Shown here piece by piece: positions 20,532 to 28,305 of a stretch of 64,000 nt of DNA. The position numbers and the translations under genes were made by a program. Where the stretch lies: the NCBI RefSeq assembly GCF_029504575.1, contig NZ_JAQFII010000001.1, positions 1,896,501 to 1,960,500 of the forward strand, read 5' to 3'. A model generated the notes under the pieces. It did no database searches. It saw only the letters and a program-made list of their open reading frames with translations, and was not told the origin of the DNA. This DNA comes from Streptomyces sp. SPB162 (GTDB taxonomy: Bacteria > Actinomycetota > Actinomycetes > Streptomycetales > Streptomycetaceae). Positions within the stretch are counted from its first letter, which is position 1, and every line of letters begins with the position of its first letter.

Positions 20532-21443
20532 ATGTCCCAGAGAACCGCACTGTCCGACGCGCTGCGCACCGGACCCTTCCACCACGCGCTGCGGACGGCC
20601 GTCGCCGCCCGCGGCCTGGCCCTGGAACGGGTGCGGCACCGCCTCGCGCAACGCGGCGTGCGCGTCTCCGTCGCCAGTCTCAGCTACTGGCAGAGCGGCG
20701 TCCGCCGGCCCGAGCGGGCCGAATCGCTGCGCGCCGTCCGGGCGTTGGAGGACGTCCTGGAACTGCCCGCGCACTCCCTGAGCCGGTTGCTCGTACCCCG
20801 CACGTCGACCGACCGGCCGCCGGCCCGCTCGTACCAGTACCTGATGGAGCCCGCGGCGGCGCTGGCCGGTCTGCTCGCGGAGCTCGACTCCCCGTCGGAC
20901 GGCGGGTTGCACACCGTCGTGCACTACGAGCGGGTGCGGATCGGGGAGGCGCGGGAACTGGTCGCGCACGACTCACAGCATGTGGTCCGCGCACACCGCG
21001 ACGGTATGGACCGCTATGTGGCCATCCACCACGGCGACCCCGGCTGCGACGTCGAACGGGTGCGGGTGCGGGCGGCCGACAACTGCCGGGTCGGACGGGT
21101 GCGGCGGGACCAGGAGTCCGGCGTGGTCGTCGCCGAGCTGCTCTTCGACGGCCGGCTGCGCGGCGGCGACACCGCCCTGCTCGGCTACGGCTTCGACGAC
21201 GGCAGCGGCCCGCCGAGCGGCGAGTACGTCCGCGGCTTCCCCTTCGGGGGCGGCCAGTACGTCCTGCAGGCCGCCTTCGCCCCGACCGCCCTGCCGGTCC
21301 GCTGCCGCCGCTTCGAACAGCCGACGCAGGGCGCGCCCCAGCAGGCCGTGGCCGAGCTGGTACTCAACGGCCGGGGCACCGCCCACTTCGTCGAGGAGAC
21401 GGTACGACCGGGGCTGCTGGGCATCGCGTGGGACTGGTCCTGA
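20532..21443 (+). CDS. XRE-like helix-turn-helix regulator with beta-rich C-terminal domain
   Basis: 303 aa. The first about 70 residues read as a helix-turn-helix domain (LRTAVAARGLALERVRHRL, then VSVASLSYWQSGVRRPER). The remaining about 220 residues are a single beta-rich domain without a family I can name. I chose ATG 20532, which has GAGGAG seven bases upstream; the frame is open from 20466 without a good ribosome site. It is divergent from the secreted C70 protease pair and has a matching palindrome in its own promoter, so autoregulation is likely. Confidence 0.75.
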   Translation: MSQRTALSDALRTGPFHHALRTAVAARGLALERVRHRLAQRGVRVSVASLSYWQSGVRRPERAESLRAVRALEDVLELPAHSLSRLLVPRTSTDRPPARSYQYLMEPAAALAGLLAELDSPSDGGLHTVVHYERVRIGEARELVAHDSQHVVRAHRDGMDRYVAIHHGDPGCDVERVRVRAADNCRVGRVRRDQESGVVVAELLFDGRLRGGDTALLGYGFDDGSGPPSGEYVRGFPFGGGQYVLQAAFAPTALPVRCRRFEQPTQGAPQQAVAELVLNGRGTAHFVEETVRPGLLGIAWDWS

Positions 21444-21475
21444 CGGGCCTGTAGGCACCCTGGGGCACCCGGAGC

Positions 21476-21502
21476 GGGGCCGTCCGGTCGTCGGGCGGCC
21501 CC
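21476..21502. terminator. Terminator between the XRE-like gene and the MBL-fold gene
   Basis: An 11-bp stem (21476-21486 with 21492-21502, one G-T pair) and 5-nt loop lie between convergent genes. Confidence 0.75.
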
Positions 21503-21509
21503 GGGCGGG

Positions 21510-22166
21510 TCACCAGCCGCGCTCGCGCCACTCGGCGAGGTGCGGGCGCTCGGCGCCCAGCGACGTGTCGCTGCCGTGGCCCGGGTAGACCCAGGTCTCG
21601 TCGGGCAGCGCGTCGAAGAGCTTGGCGCTCACGTCGTCCAGCAGCCGGGTGAAGGCCTCCGGGTCGTCGTGGGTGTTGCCGACGCCGCCGGGGAAGAGGC
21701 AGTCGCCCGTCCACAGGTGCGGGTGACCGTGCGGGTCGTCGTAGACGAGGGCGATGCTGCCGGGGGTGTGGCCGACCAGGTGGCGGGCGGTCAGCTCGAT
21801 CCGCCCGACGCGGACGGTGTCGCCGTCCTCGACCAGCACGTCGGTGGGCACCGGGATGCCCTCCGCGTCGTAGCGGCCGGCGTAGGTGCGCGCGCCGGTG
21901 GCGGCCTGGACCTCGCCGAGGGCGCCCCAGTGGTCGCCGTGCTGATGGGTGGTGACGACGGAGGCGATTCCGTCGTCACCGATCAGGCCGAGCAGCGTCC
22001 GGGGCTCGGCGGCCGCGTCGATCAGCAGTTGTTCGCCGGAGTTCCGACAGCGCAGCAGGTACGCGTTGTTGTTCATCGGGCCGACCGCGACCTTGGTGAT
22101 GATGAGGTCGGTGAGCTCGTGCACGTCCGGCGCGCCGCCGACCTTCACTTCTCCGTTATAGGACAT
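21510..22166 (-). CDS. MBL-fold metallo-hydrolase (glyoxalase II-like)
   Basis: 218 aa. The zinc-binding signature THQHGDHWGAL (about residues 72-82) is followed by GHTPGS and TGDCLFPGGVGNT and a late PGHG, the full set for glyoxalase II-type hydrolases. I chose ATG 22166 (MSYNGEVKV); the longer frame upstream runs antisense-free but through the neighbouring gene. It starts 19 bp after the upstream mycothiol-type isomerase gene ends, so the two form an operon that may process thiol conjugates. Confidence 0.9.
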   Translation of the reverse strand: MSYNGEVKVGGAPDVHELTDLIITKVAVGPMNNNAYLLRCRNSGEQLLIDAAAEPRTLLGLIGDDGIASVVTTHQHGDHWGALGEVQAATGARTYAGRYDAEGIPVPTDVLVEDGDTVRVGRIELTARHLVGHTPGSIALVYDDPHGHPHLWTGDCLFPGGVGNTHDDPEAFTRLLDDVSAKLFDALPDETWVYPGHGSDTSLGAERPHLAEWRERGW

Positions 22167-22185
22167 GCCGCCCAGGTTAGTGGCG

Positions 22186-22938
22186 TCAGATGAGCGGCGG
22201 GAGGACCGGCAGGGGGAGGTCCGGGTCGGTGGCCAGTCCCCTGCCCTCGGCGCGGCCGCTGACCCAGGCCAGCAGGGCGGTGCCGGTGCCGCTGACGGTG
22301 AGCTCCGGCTCGGTGGCCGCGCCGAGCTCCCAGGAGGCCCCGCTGCCGGTGTCGCGCACCCGGACGGCGGCGACGCCCTCGTGGCCGGAGAGGCTGTCGA
22401 GCAGGGCGTCGAGCTGCCGCCCGGTGAAGTCCGCCGGCAGATCGTCGAAACCGTGCCCGATGCCGAGGTCCACATGATGGAAGTGGATCTCGACCAGTCG
22501 CCGCCACGGGACCTCGGCGGCGGCGATCACCTTGCCGGACCGCATCCGGACCTGGGCGGCCCAGGCCTGCGGGGAGATCTCCCCGGCGGCCAGCGCGAAG
22601 CGCTCGGCGGAGCTCCGCAGATCGTCCAGGTGCTCGGCGAGCGGGCGGCCCGCGCCGTCGGCGATGTCCTTGTCGCGGACCTCGCTGCTGAGGTACATCG
22701 GGGTCTCCTCGCCCGTGCGCGCCCAGGTGAGGAGGTTGACGAGCGAGTCGGCGTTGCGGGCGAGGTGGGCCAGGACGTGGCCGCGGGTCCAGCCGGGCAG
22801 CAGCGAGGGCTCGGCGACCGCGGTGGCGGGTAGCGCCGCGACCGACTCGATCAGCCGTTCGGTGGCCGTCGATACGGCAGCCGCATCGCGGGCGGGGTCG
22901 GGTCGTTGGACGGACACAGGGGGCCTCCTGATCGACAT
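22186..22938 (-). CDS. Mycothiol-dependent maleylpyruvate isomerase family protein
   Basis: 250 aa. The N-terminal DinB-like four-helix domain has the conserved LLPGWTRGHVLAHLARNADSL (His about 57) and EIHFHHVDLGIG (about 150-161), which with Glu/His residues form the metal site in MDMPI enzymes. A C-terminal small domain follows. The family uses mycothiol, the actinobacterial thiol, in isomerisation or conjugation. The downstream MBL-fold hydrolase fits a thiol-conjugate detoxification pair. Substrate unknown. Confidence 0.88.
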   Translation of the reverse strand: MSIRRPPVSVQRPDPARDAAAVSTATERLIESVAALPATAVAEPSLLPGWTRGHVLAHLARNADSLVNLLTWARTGEETPMYLSSEVRDKDIADGAGRPLAEHLDDLRSSAERFALAAGEISPQAWAAQVRMRSGKVIAAAEVPWRRLVEIHFHHVDLGIGHGFDDLPADFTGRQLDALLDSLSGHEGVAAVRVRDTGSGASWELGAATEPELTVSGTGTALLAWVSGRAEGRGLATDPDLPLPVLPPLI

Positions 22939-23139
22939 CCTGATCGACTTCTGGTCGACAATGCAGGGACGACGCTAGCGCGATCACTCGGTCGGGTGAA
23001 CATGGCACACGCGCTCCGTAAATCGAATGCGCGTGCTATAGGCTCGGTGTGTCACAACAGGAAGAAATGTTCACGGCATCCTGTTTACGCTGACTGGGGG
23101 TGCCGACTCTGTCCTTTTCTATGAAAGGTGCGCACTGGC

Positions 23140-26118
23140 GTGGCCGATCGACTCACAGTCCGTGGCGCTCGCGAGCACAACCTCAAGAACGTCTCGCTCG
23201 ACCTTCCCCGTGACGCGCTCATCGTGTTCACGGGGCTCTCCGGTTCGGGCAAGTCGTCCCTCGCGTTCGACACGATCTTCGCCGAGGGGCAGCGCCGGTA
23301 CGTCGAGTCGCTCTCCTCCTACGCCCGGCAGTTCCTGGGCCAGATGGACAAGCCCGACGTCGACTTCATCGAGGGCCTCTCCCCGGCCGTCTCGATCGAC
23401 CAGAAGTCCACGTCGCGCAACCCGCGCTCCACCGTCGGCACCATCACCGAGGTCTACGACTACCTCCGGCTGCTCTTCGCCCGGATCGGCAAGCCGCACT
23501 GCCCCGAGTGCCGCCGCCCGATCTCGCGCCAGTCGCCGCAGGCCATCGTGGACCGGGTGCTGGAGCTGGAGGAGGGCAGCCGCTTCCAGGTGCTCTCCCC
23601 GCTGGTGCGCGAGCGCAAGGGCGAGTTCGTCGATCTCTTCGCCGACCTGCAGACCAAGGGGTACAGCCGAGCCCGGGTGGACGGCGTGACCATCCAGCTG
23701 ACCGAGCCGCCGGTGCTCAAGAAGCAGGAGAAGCACACGATCGAGGTGGTCATCGACCGCCTCACCGTCAAGGAGAGCGCCAAGCGGCGCCTGACGGACT
23801 CCGTCGAAACCGCCCTCGGGCTGGCCGGCGGCATGGTGATCCTGGACTTCATCGACCTGCCCGAGGACGACCCGCAGCGCGAGCGGATGTTCTCCGAGCA
23901 CCTGTACTGCCCCTATGACGACCTCTCCTTCGAGGAGCTGGAGCCGCGCTCCTTCTCCTTCAACTCGCCCTTCGGCGCCTGCCCGCAGTGCAGCGGCATC
24001 GGCACCCGCATGGAGGTCGACCCGGAGCTGATCGTCCCGGACGAGGAGAAGTCGCTGGAGGACGGCGCGGTCGCGCCGTGGTCCGGCGGTATGTCCAAGG
24101 GGTACTTCCAGCGGCTCGTCGAGGCACTCGGCGAGGAGCTCGGGTTCCGTACGGACATCCCGTGGGCCGGTCTGCCCGTCCGCGCCAAGAAGGCGCTGCT
24201 GCACGGGCACAAGACGCAGATCAAGGTCGCCTACAAGAACCGGTACGGCCGCGAGCGCGCCTACACCACCAACTTCGAGGGCGCGATCCCCTTCGTCAAG
24301 CGGCGGCACCAGGAGTCCGAGACGGACTCCAGCCGCGAGCGCTTCGAGGGCTTCATGCGCGAGGTGCCCTGCCCGACCTGTGAGGGCACCCGGCTCAAGC
24401 CGATCGTGCTGGCGGTCACCGTCCAGGGCAAGTCCATCGCCGACGTCGCGGCGATGTCGATCAGCGACTGCGCCGACTTCCTGTCCGTGATGAAGCTGGA
24501 CGCCCGCGACAAGAAGATCGCCGAGCGGGTCCTCAAGGAGGTCAACGAGCGGCTGAAGTTCCTCGTCGACGTCGGCCTGGACTACCTGTCGCTCAACCGC
24601 GCCTCGGGCAGCCTGTCCGGCGGCGAGGCCCAGCGCATCCGGCTCGCCACCCAGATCGGCTCGGGCCTGGTCGGCGTGCTGTACGTGCTGGACGAGCCGT
24701 CGATCGGCCTGCACCAGCGGGACAACCACCGACTCATCGAGACCCTGGTGCGGCTGCGGGACCTCGGCAACACCCTGATCGTCGTGGAGCACGACGAGGA
24801 CACCATCAAGATCGCCGACTGGATCGTCGACATCGGCCCGGGCGCCGGTGAGCACGGCGGCAAGGTCGTCCACTCGGGTTCACTCAAGGACCTGCTGAAG
24901 AACGAGGAGTCGCTGACCGGCCAGTACCTGTCCGGCAAGCGCGCGATCCCGATGCCGGACGTCCGCCGGCCGGTGGACCGCGACCGGCAGCTCACCGTGC
25001 ACGGCGCCCGCGAGCACAACCTGCAGGACATCGACGTGTCCTTCCCGCTCGGGGTGCTCACCGCCATCACCGGTGTCTCGGGCTCCGGCAAGTCGACGCT
25101 GGTCAACGACATCCTGTACACCCACCTGGCCCGCGAGCTGAACGGGGCGCGCAGCGTCCCGGGCCGGCACACCCGGGTGGACGGCGATGACCTCGTCGAC
25201 AAGGTCGTGCACGTGGACCAGTCGCCGATCGGCCGCACCCCGCGTTCCAACCCGGCCACGTACACCGGTGTCTTCGACCACGTCCGCAGGCTCTTCGCCG
25301 AGACGATGGAGGCGAAGGTGCGCGGCTATCTGCCGGGCCGGTTCTCCTTCAACGTCAAGGGCGGCCGCTGCGAGAACTGCTCGGGCGACGGCACGATCAA
25401 GATCGAGATGAACTTCCTGCCGGACGTCTACGTCCCGTGCGAGGTCTGCCACGGCGCCCGCTACAACCGCGAGACGCTGGAGGTGCACTTCAAGGGCAAG
25501 TCCATCTCCGAGGTGCTCGACATGCCGATCGAGGAGGCGCTGGACTTCTTCGAGGCCGTCCCGACGATCTCCCGCCACCTGCGCACCCTGAACGAGGTGG
25601 GGCTGGGGTACGTCCGGCTCGGGCAGTCGGCGCCCACCCTCTCCGGCGGCGAGGCGCAGCGCGTCAAGCTCGCCAGCGAGCTGCAGAAGCGCTCCACCGG
25701 CCGGACGGTCTACGTCCTGGACGAGCCGACCACCGGGCTGCACTTCGAGGACATCAGCAAGCTCATCAAGGTGCTGTCGGGCCTGGTCGACAAGGGCAAC
25801 ACGGTCATCGTCATCGAGCACAACCTCGATGTCATCAAGACCGCCGACTGGGTCATCGACATGGGCCCCGAGGGCGGCAACGGCGGCGGCCTGGTGGTGG
25901 CCGAGGGCACCCCGGAGGACATCGCGGGCTCGACGGCGAGCCACACCGGCAAGTTCCTGCGGGACATCCTCGGTGACCGGGTGAGCGATGCTCCGACGCC
26001 GCCGAGGAAGAAGCCGGCGGCCAAGAAGACGGCCGCGAAAAAGGCCGTGGCACCCGTGAAGAAGGCGGCGCCTGCCAAGAAGGCGGCGCCGCGCAAGAAG
26101 GCAGCCGGCAAGGCCTGA
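23140..26118 (+). CDS. uvrA: Excinuclease ABC subunit A
   Basis: 992 aa. UvrA recognises DNA damage as a dimer with two ABC ATPase modules. Walker A motifs [12 protein letters not shown] and [12 protein letters not shown], two LSGGEAQR signatures and two zinc CxxC pairs (CPEC..., CENC.../CEVC) are all present. I chose GTG 23140 ([14 protein letters not shown]) since AGG lies 11 bases upstream and it matches the normal UvrA N-terminus; GTG 23128 is possible. The last about 45 residues are a Lys/Ala/Pro-rich basic tail. A perfect 21-bp hairpin follows. Confidence 0.97.
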   Translation: MADRLTVRGAREHNLKNVSLDLPRDALIVFTGLSGSGKSSLAFDTIFAEGQRRYVESLSSYARQFLGQMDKPDVDFIEGLSPAVSIDQKSTSRNPRSTVGTITEVYDYLRLLFARIGKPHCPECRRPISRQSPQAIVDRVLELEEGSRFQVLSPLVRERKGEFVDLFADLQTKGYSRARVDGVTIQLTEPPVLKKQEKHTIEVVIDRLTVKESAKRRLTDSVETALGLAGGMVILDFIDLPEDDPQRERMFSEHLYCPYDDLSFEELEPRSFSFNSPFGACPQCSGIGTRMEVDPELIVPDEEKSLEDGAVAPWSGGMSKGYFQRLVEALGEELGFRTDIPWAGLPVRAKKALLHGHKTQIKVAYKNRYGRERAYTTNFEGAIPFVKRRHQESETDSSRERFEGFMREVPCPTCEGTRLKPIVLAVTVQGKSIADVAAMSISDCADFLSVMKLDARDKKIAERVLKEVNERLKFLVDVGLDYLSLNRASGSLSGGEAQRIRLATQIGSGLVGVLYVLDEPSIGLHQRDNHRLIETLVRLRDLGNTLIVVEHDEDTIKIADWIVDIGPGAGEHGGKVVHSGSLKDLLKNEESLTGQYLSGKRAIPMPDVRRPVDRDRQLTVHGAREHNLQDIDVSFPLGVLTAITGVSGSGKSTLVNDILYTHLARELNGARSVPGRHTRVDGDDLVDKVVHVDQSPIGRTPRSNPATYTGVFDHVRRLFAETMEAKVRGYLPGRFSFNVKGGRCENCSGDGTIKIEMNFLPDVYVPCEVCHGARYNRETLEVHFKGKSISEVLDMPIEEALDFFEAVPTISRHLRTLNEVGLGYVRLGQSAPTLSGGEAQRVKLASELQKRSTGRTVYVLDEPTTGLHFEDISKLIKVLSGLVDKGNTVIVIEHNLDVIKTADWVIDMGPEGGNGGGLVVAEGTPEDIAGSTASHTGKFLRDILGDRVSDAPTPPRKKPAAKKTAAKKAVAPVKKAAPAKKAAPRKKAAGKA

Positions 26119-26132
26119 CACCGGCCGGCACA

Positions 26133-26184
26133 GGAAGGGGACGTAGGGTACTGGTCGCAAGATCAGTACCCTACGTCCCCTTCC
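26133..26184. terminator. Strong terminator after uvrA
   Basis: A perfect 21-bp inverted repeat (26133-26153 and 26164-26184) with a 10-nt loop lies 14 bp after the uvrA stop and 36 bp before the Rieske gene. Confidence 0.88.
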
Positions 26185-26220
26185 GCGTCCCTTTCGGCCT
26201 TCTGAGCCTGGAGCACCACC

Positions 26221-26649
26221 ATGACCGAACCGCACGCCGCCTGCCGCCGTACCGTCCTGCGGGGCACGGCTCTCGCCGGAGTCACCGGCCTGGGCCTCAC
26301 GGCCTGCGGCGGGTCCGGCGGCTCCGGTGCGGAGAAGGCCCCGGCCACCGGCCCCGTGACCCTGGGCCCGGCCACCGACGTCGCCGTCGGCGGCGCCAAG
26401 CTCTTCCGCGAGGACAAGGTAGTGGTCTCGCAGCCCACCCAGGGCGCCTACCAGGCGTTCAGCGCCGTGTGCACGCACGCCGGCTGCGTGGTGGACAAGG
26501 TCAAGGACGGCGTCATCTCCTGCCCCTGCCACGGCAGCACCTTCGACGCGACGACCGGCGCGGTCATCCAGGGCCCGGCAACCGAACCGCTGCCCGCGGT
26601 CGCGGTGCGCGTCGAGGACGGCAAGCTGGTCAAGAACCCGAAGGCCTGA
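26221..26649 (+). CDS. Rieske [2Fe-2S] lipoprotein
   Basis: 142 aa. The N-terminus has a twin-arginine (CRRTVLRG, Arg 9-10), a hydrophobic core and a lipobox ending LTAC (Cys 29), so it is probably a Tat-exported lipoprotein. The Rieske cluster ligands are in CTHAGC and CPCHGS, the full Cys-His/Cys-His set. It is a small stand-alone electron carrier on the outer face of the membrane; the partner is unknown. The next region contains a broken cytochrome oxidase assembly gene (ctaG-like), a possible former functional neighbour. Confidence 0.92.
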   Translation: MTEPHAACRRTVLRGTALAGVTGLGLTACGGSGGSGAEKAPATGPVTLGPATDVAVGGAKLFREDKVVVSQPTQGAYQAFSAVCTHAGCVVDKVKDGVISCPCHGSTFDATTGAVIQGPATEPLPAVAVRVEDGKLVKNPKA

Positions 26650-26667
26650 AGCTCCTGGATGTGCCTA

Positions 26668-26829
26668 AGGGCTGTCCCGTCATCCCTGGTGGATCAGCGC
26701 GCGGCGTCAGATGCGGTGCATCGCACGGCGGAGGGGCACCCGCATACTGGATGTATTCGGGCGTTCCGACAACGCGGCGAGGTGCCGTAGCTGTCGTCGG
26801 GCGCCCGCCAGGGAATACGGGACAGCCCT
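26668..26829. repeat. MITE-like repeat 1 (162 bp)
   Basis: The terminal inverted repeats are 13 bp perfect (26668-26680 and 26817-26829) and extend imperfectly to about 24 bp. There is no transposase. An internal segment (about 26723-26776, with TCGCACGGCGGAGGG, TACTGGA and CCGACAAC blocks) is shared with the 204-bp element at 35150-35353. I recall similar intergenic repeats in other Streptomyces. Its right end abuts the truncated ctaG remnant. Confidence 0.7.
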
Positions 26830-27082
26830 GAGGAGCGGCGGCGCATGCGCCGGCCGACTGTGGCGATCACGATCGCGCCCAGTCCGAGCACGGTGAACGC
26901 GGTCGTCCGCGCGATGGTCCGGCGGCCGCCGCCGTGGCGGCGGCGCAGCCCGCCCGCCGCGTAGAGCCCGGCCGGCAGGAGCACGGCGGCGAGCGCCACC
27001 CGTCCAGCTGCCAGGCCTCCAGGAACGTGGACATCGTCGGTTCCGGCAGAGCCGCTGCCGTGGTTCCCGGTGCGGCAGCCAT
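26830..27082 (-). pseudogene. Broken ctaG-like gene (cytochrome c oxidase assembly), 5' fragment
   Basis: Reading from 27082 gives MAAAPGTTAAALPEPTMSTF then LEAWQLDGW; the frame must then shift to give VALAAVLLPAGLYAAGGLRR and TIARTTAFTVLGLGAIVIA. Together these look like the N-terminus and first two membrane segments of a CtaG-type assembly protein. The coding similarity stops exactly where the MITE-like repeat begins. The shift fits loss of one copy of a tandem GGGT. Both lesions together make it a pseudogene; family assignment is tentative. Confidence 0.55.
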
Positions 27083-27176
27083 GCCGTCCTCGTATCCGTC
27101 CGATCCCGATGACCGGGACCGGGTCACGGTCGGGGCCGGGAACGACCTTGGACCCGCCCGAGCGGACGGACACGCA

Positions 27177-27207
27177 CAGGGCCCGGCGGGTCGACCGCCG
27201 GGCCCTG
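27177..27207 (-). terminator. Terminator after terC
   Basis: 13-bp perfect arms (27177-27189 and 27195-27207) with a 5-nt loop lie just past the terC stop. Confidence 0.8.
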
Positions 27208-27223
27208 GGCGTCACACGCGTGG

Positions 27224-28204
27224 TCACGCGTCGATGGTCTCCTTCTCCGCCGCTTCGGCCGCCGTCTGCTTCTTGGAGGCGATGAGGCTGGTGACGGTGG
27301 TGACCGCGAGCACGACCACGATGACGCCGAGCGAGACGGGGATGGAGATCTCGGGCACGTGCACCCCGGACTCGTGCATCGCGTGCAGGACCAGCTTCAC
27401 GCCGATGAAGCCGAGGATGACCGACAGCCCGTAGGAGAGGTGGACCAGCTTCTTGAGCAGGCCGCCGATCAGGAAGTAGAGCTGGCGCAGACCCATCAGC
27501 GCGAAGGCGTTGGCCGTGAAGACGATGTACGGGTCCTGGGTGAGGCCGAAGATCGCCGGGATGGAGTCGAGCGCGAACAGGACGTCCGTGGTGCCGATCG
27601 CCAGCATGACGACGAGCATCGGCGTCATCAGTCGCTTGCCGTTCTCGACGATGAACAGCTTCGTGCCGTGGTACTTGTCGGTGGACGGGACGCGCCTCTC
27701 TACGAGCTTGAGGAGCTTGTTCTCCTCGAACTCCTCGTCCTCCGGGTCGGCCAGCGCCTCCTTGATGAGCTTCCAGGCGGTCCAGATCAGGAACGCGCCG
27801 AAGATGTAGAAGACCCAGGAGAAGTTGGCGATGATCGCCGCGCCACCGGCGATGAAGACCGCGCGCAGCACCAGGGCGATGAGGACGCCCACGAGCAGCA
27901 CCCGCTGCTGGTACTTCGTCGGCACCGCGAACTTCGACATGATCAGGACGAAGACGAAGAGGTTGTCGACGCTCAGCGACTTCTCGGTGATGAACCCCGC
28001 GAAGAACTCGCCGGCGGGCTGACCGCCCGCGAAGAGCGCCAGGCCGAGCCCGAAGAGGGCGGCGAGGACGATCCAGACGACCGTCCAGATGCCCGCTTCC
28101 TTGATGGTGACGTCGTGCGGCTTGCGTCCGATGAGGAAGTCGACGGCGATCAGGGCACACAGACCGGCGATGGTCAGTGCCCACATGGTCAAGGAAACAT
28201 CCAC
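27224..28204 (-). CDS. TerC-family integral membrane protein
   Basis: 326 aa with about nine hydrophobic segments. Family signatures EKSLSVDNLFVFVLIM (about residues 73-88) and AIGTTDVLFALDSIPA (about 207-222) with their membrane Asp residues are intact. TerC proteins are linked to metal handling (manganese efflux) and tellurite or stress resistance. It lies downstream of two TerD-type genes on the same strand, so it belongs to a Ter stress cassette. I see no yybP-ykoY-type riboswitch in the 101-bp leader. Confidence 0.93.
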   Translation of the reverse strand: MDVSLTMWALTIAGLCALIAVDFLIGRKPHDVTIKEAGIWTVVWIVLAALFGLGLALFAGGQPAGEFFAGFITEKSLSVDNLFVFVLIMSKFAVPTKYQQRVLLVGVLIALVLRAVFIAGGAAIIANFSWVFYIFGAFLIWTAWKLIKEALADPEDEEFEENKLLKLVERRVPSTDKYHGTKLFIVENGKRLMTPMLVVMLAIGTTDVLFALDSIPAIFGLTQDPYIVFTANAFALMGLRQLYFLIGGLLKKLVHLSYGLSVILGFIGVKLVLHAMHESGVHVPEISIPVSLGVIVVVLAVTTVTSLIASKKQTAAEAAEKETIDA

Positions 28205-28305
28205 TGCGCCTCCGGTAGTTCACTACGAACAGCGAACGGTACCGGAATGCCCAAGAGATGGCAAAGGTAAGGTCAAAATCGCAGGTCGGGGGCTTTCAGT
28301 GGCAA

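Noticed and set aside
22995..23075. LexA/SOS box upstream of uvrA
   Set aside because: A distant GTGAACAT/ATGTTCAC pair exists but the arms are about 70 bp apart; I see no compact SOS-type palindrome.
26711..26896. A 61-codon frame across MITE-like repeat 1
   Set aside because: It is internal to the repeat, with no ribosome site and no transposase-like features.
28205..28305. Manganese (yybP-ykoY) riboswitch ahead of terC
   Set aside because: The 101-bp leader lacks the conserved motifs of that riboswitch.
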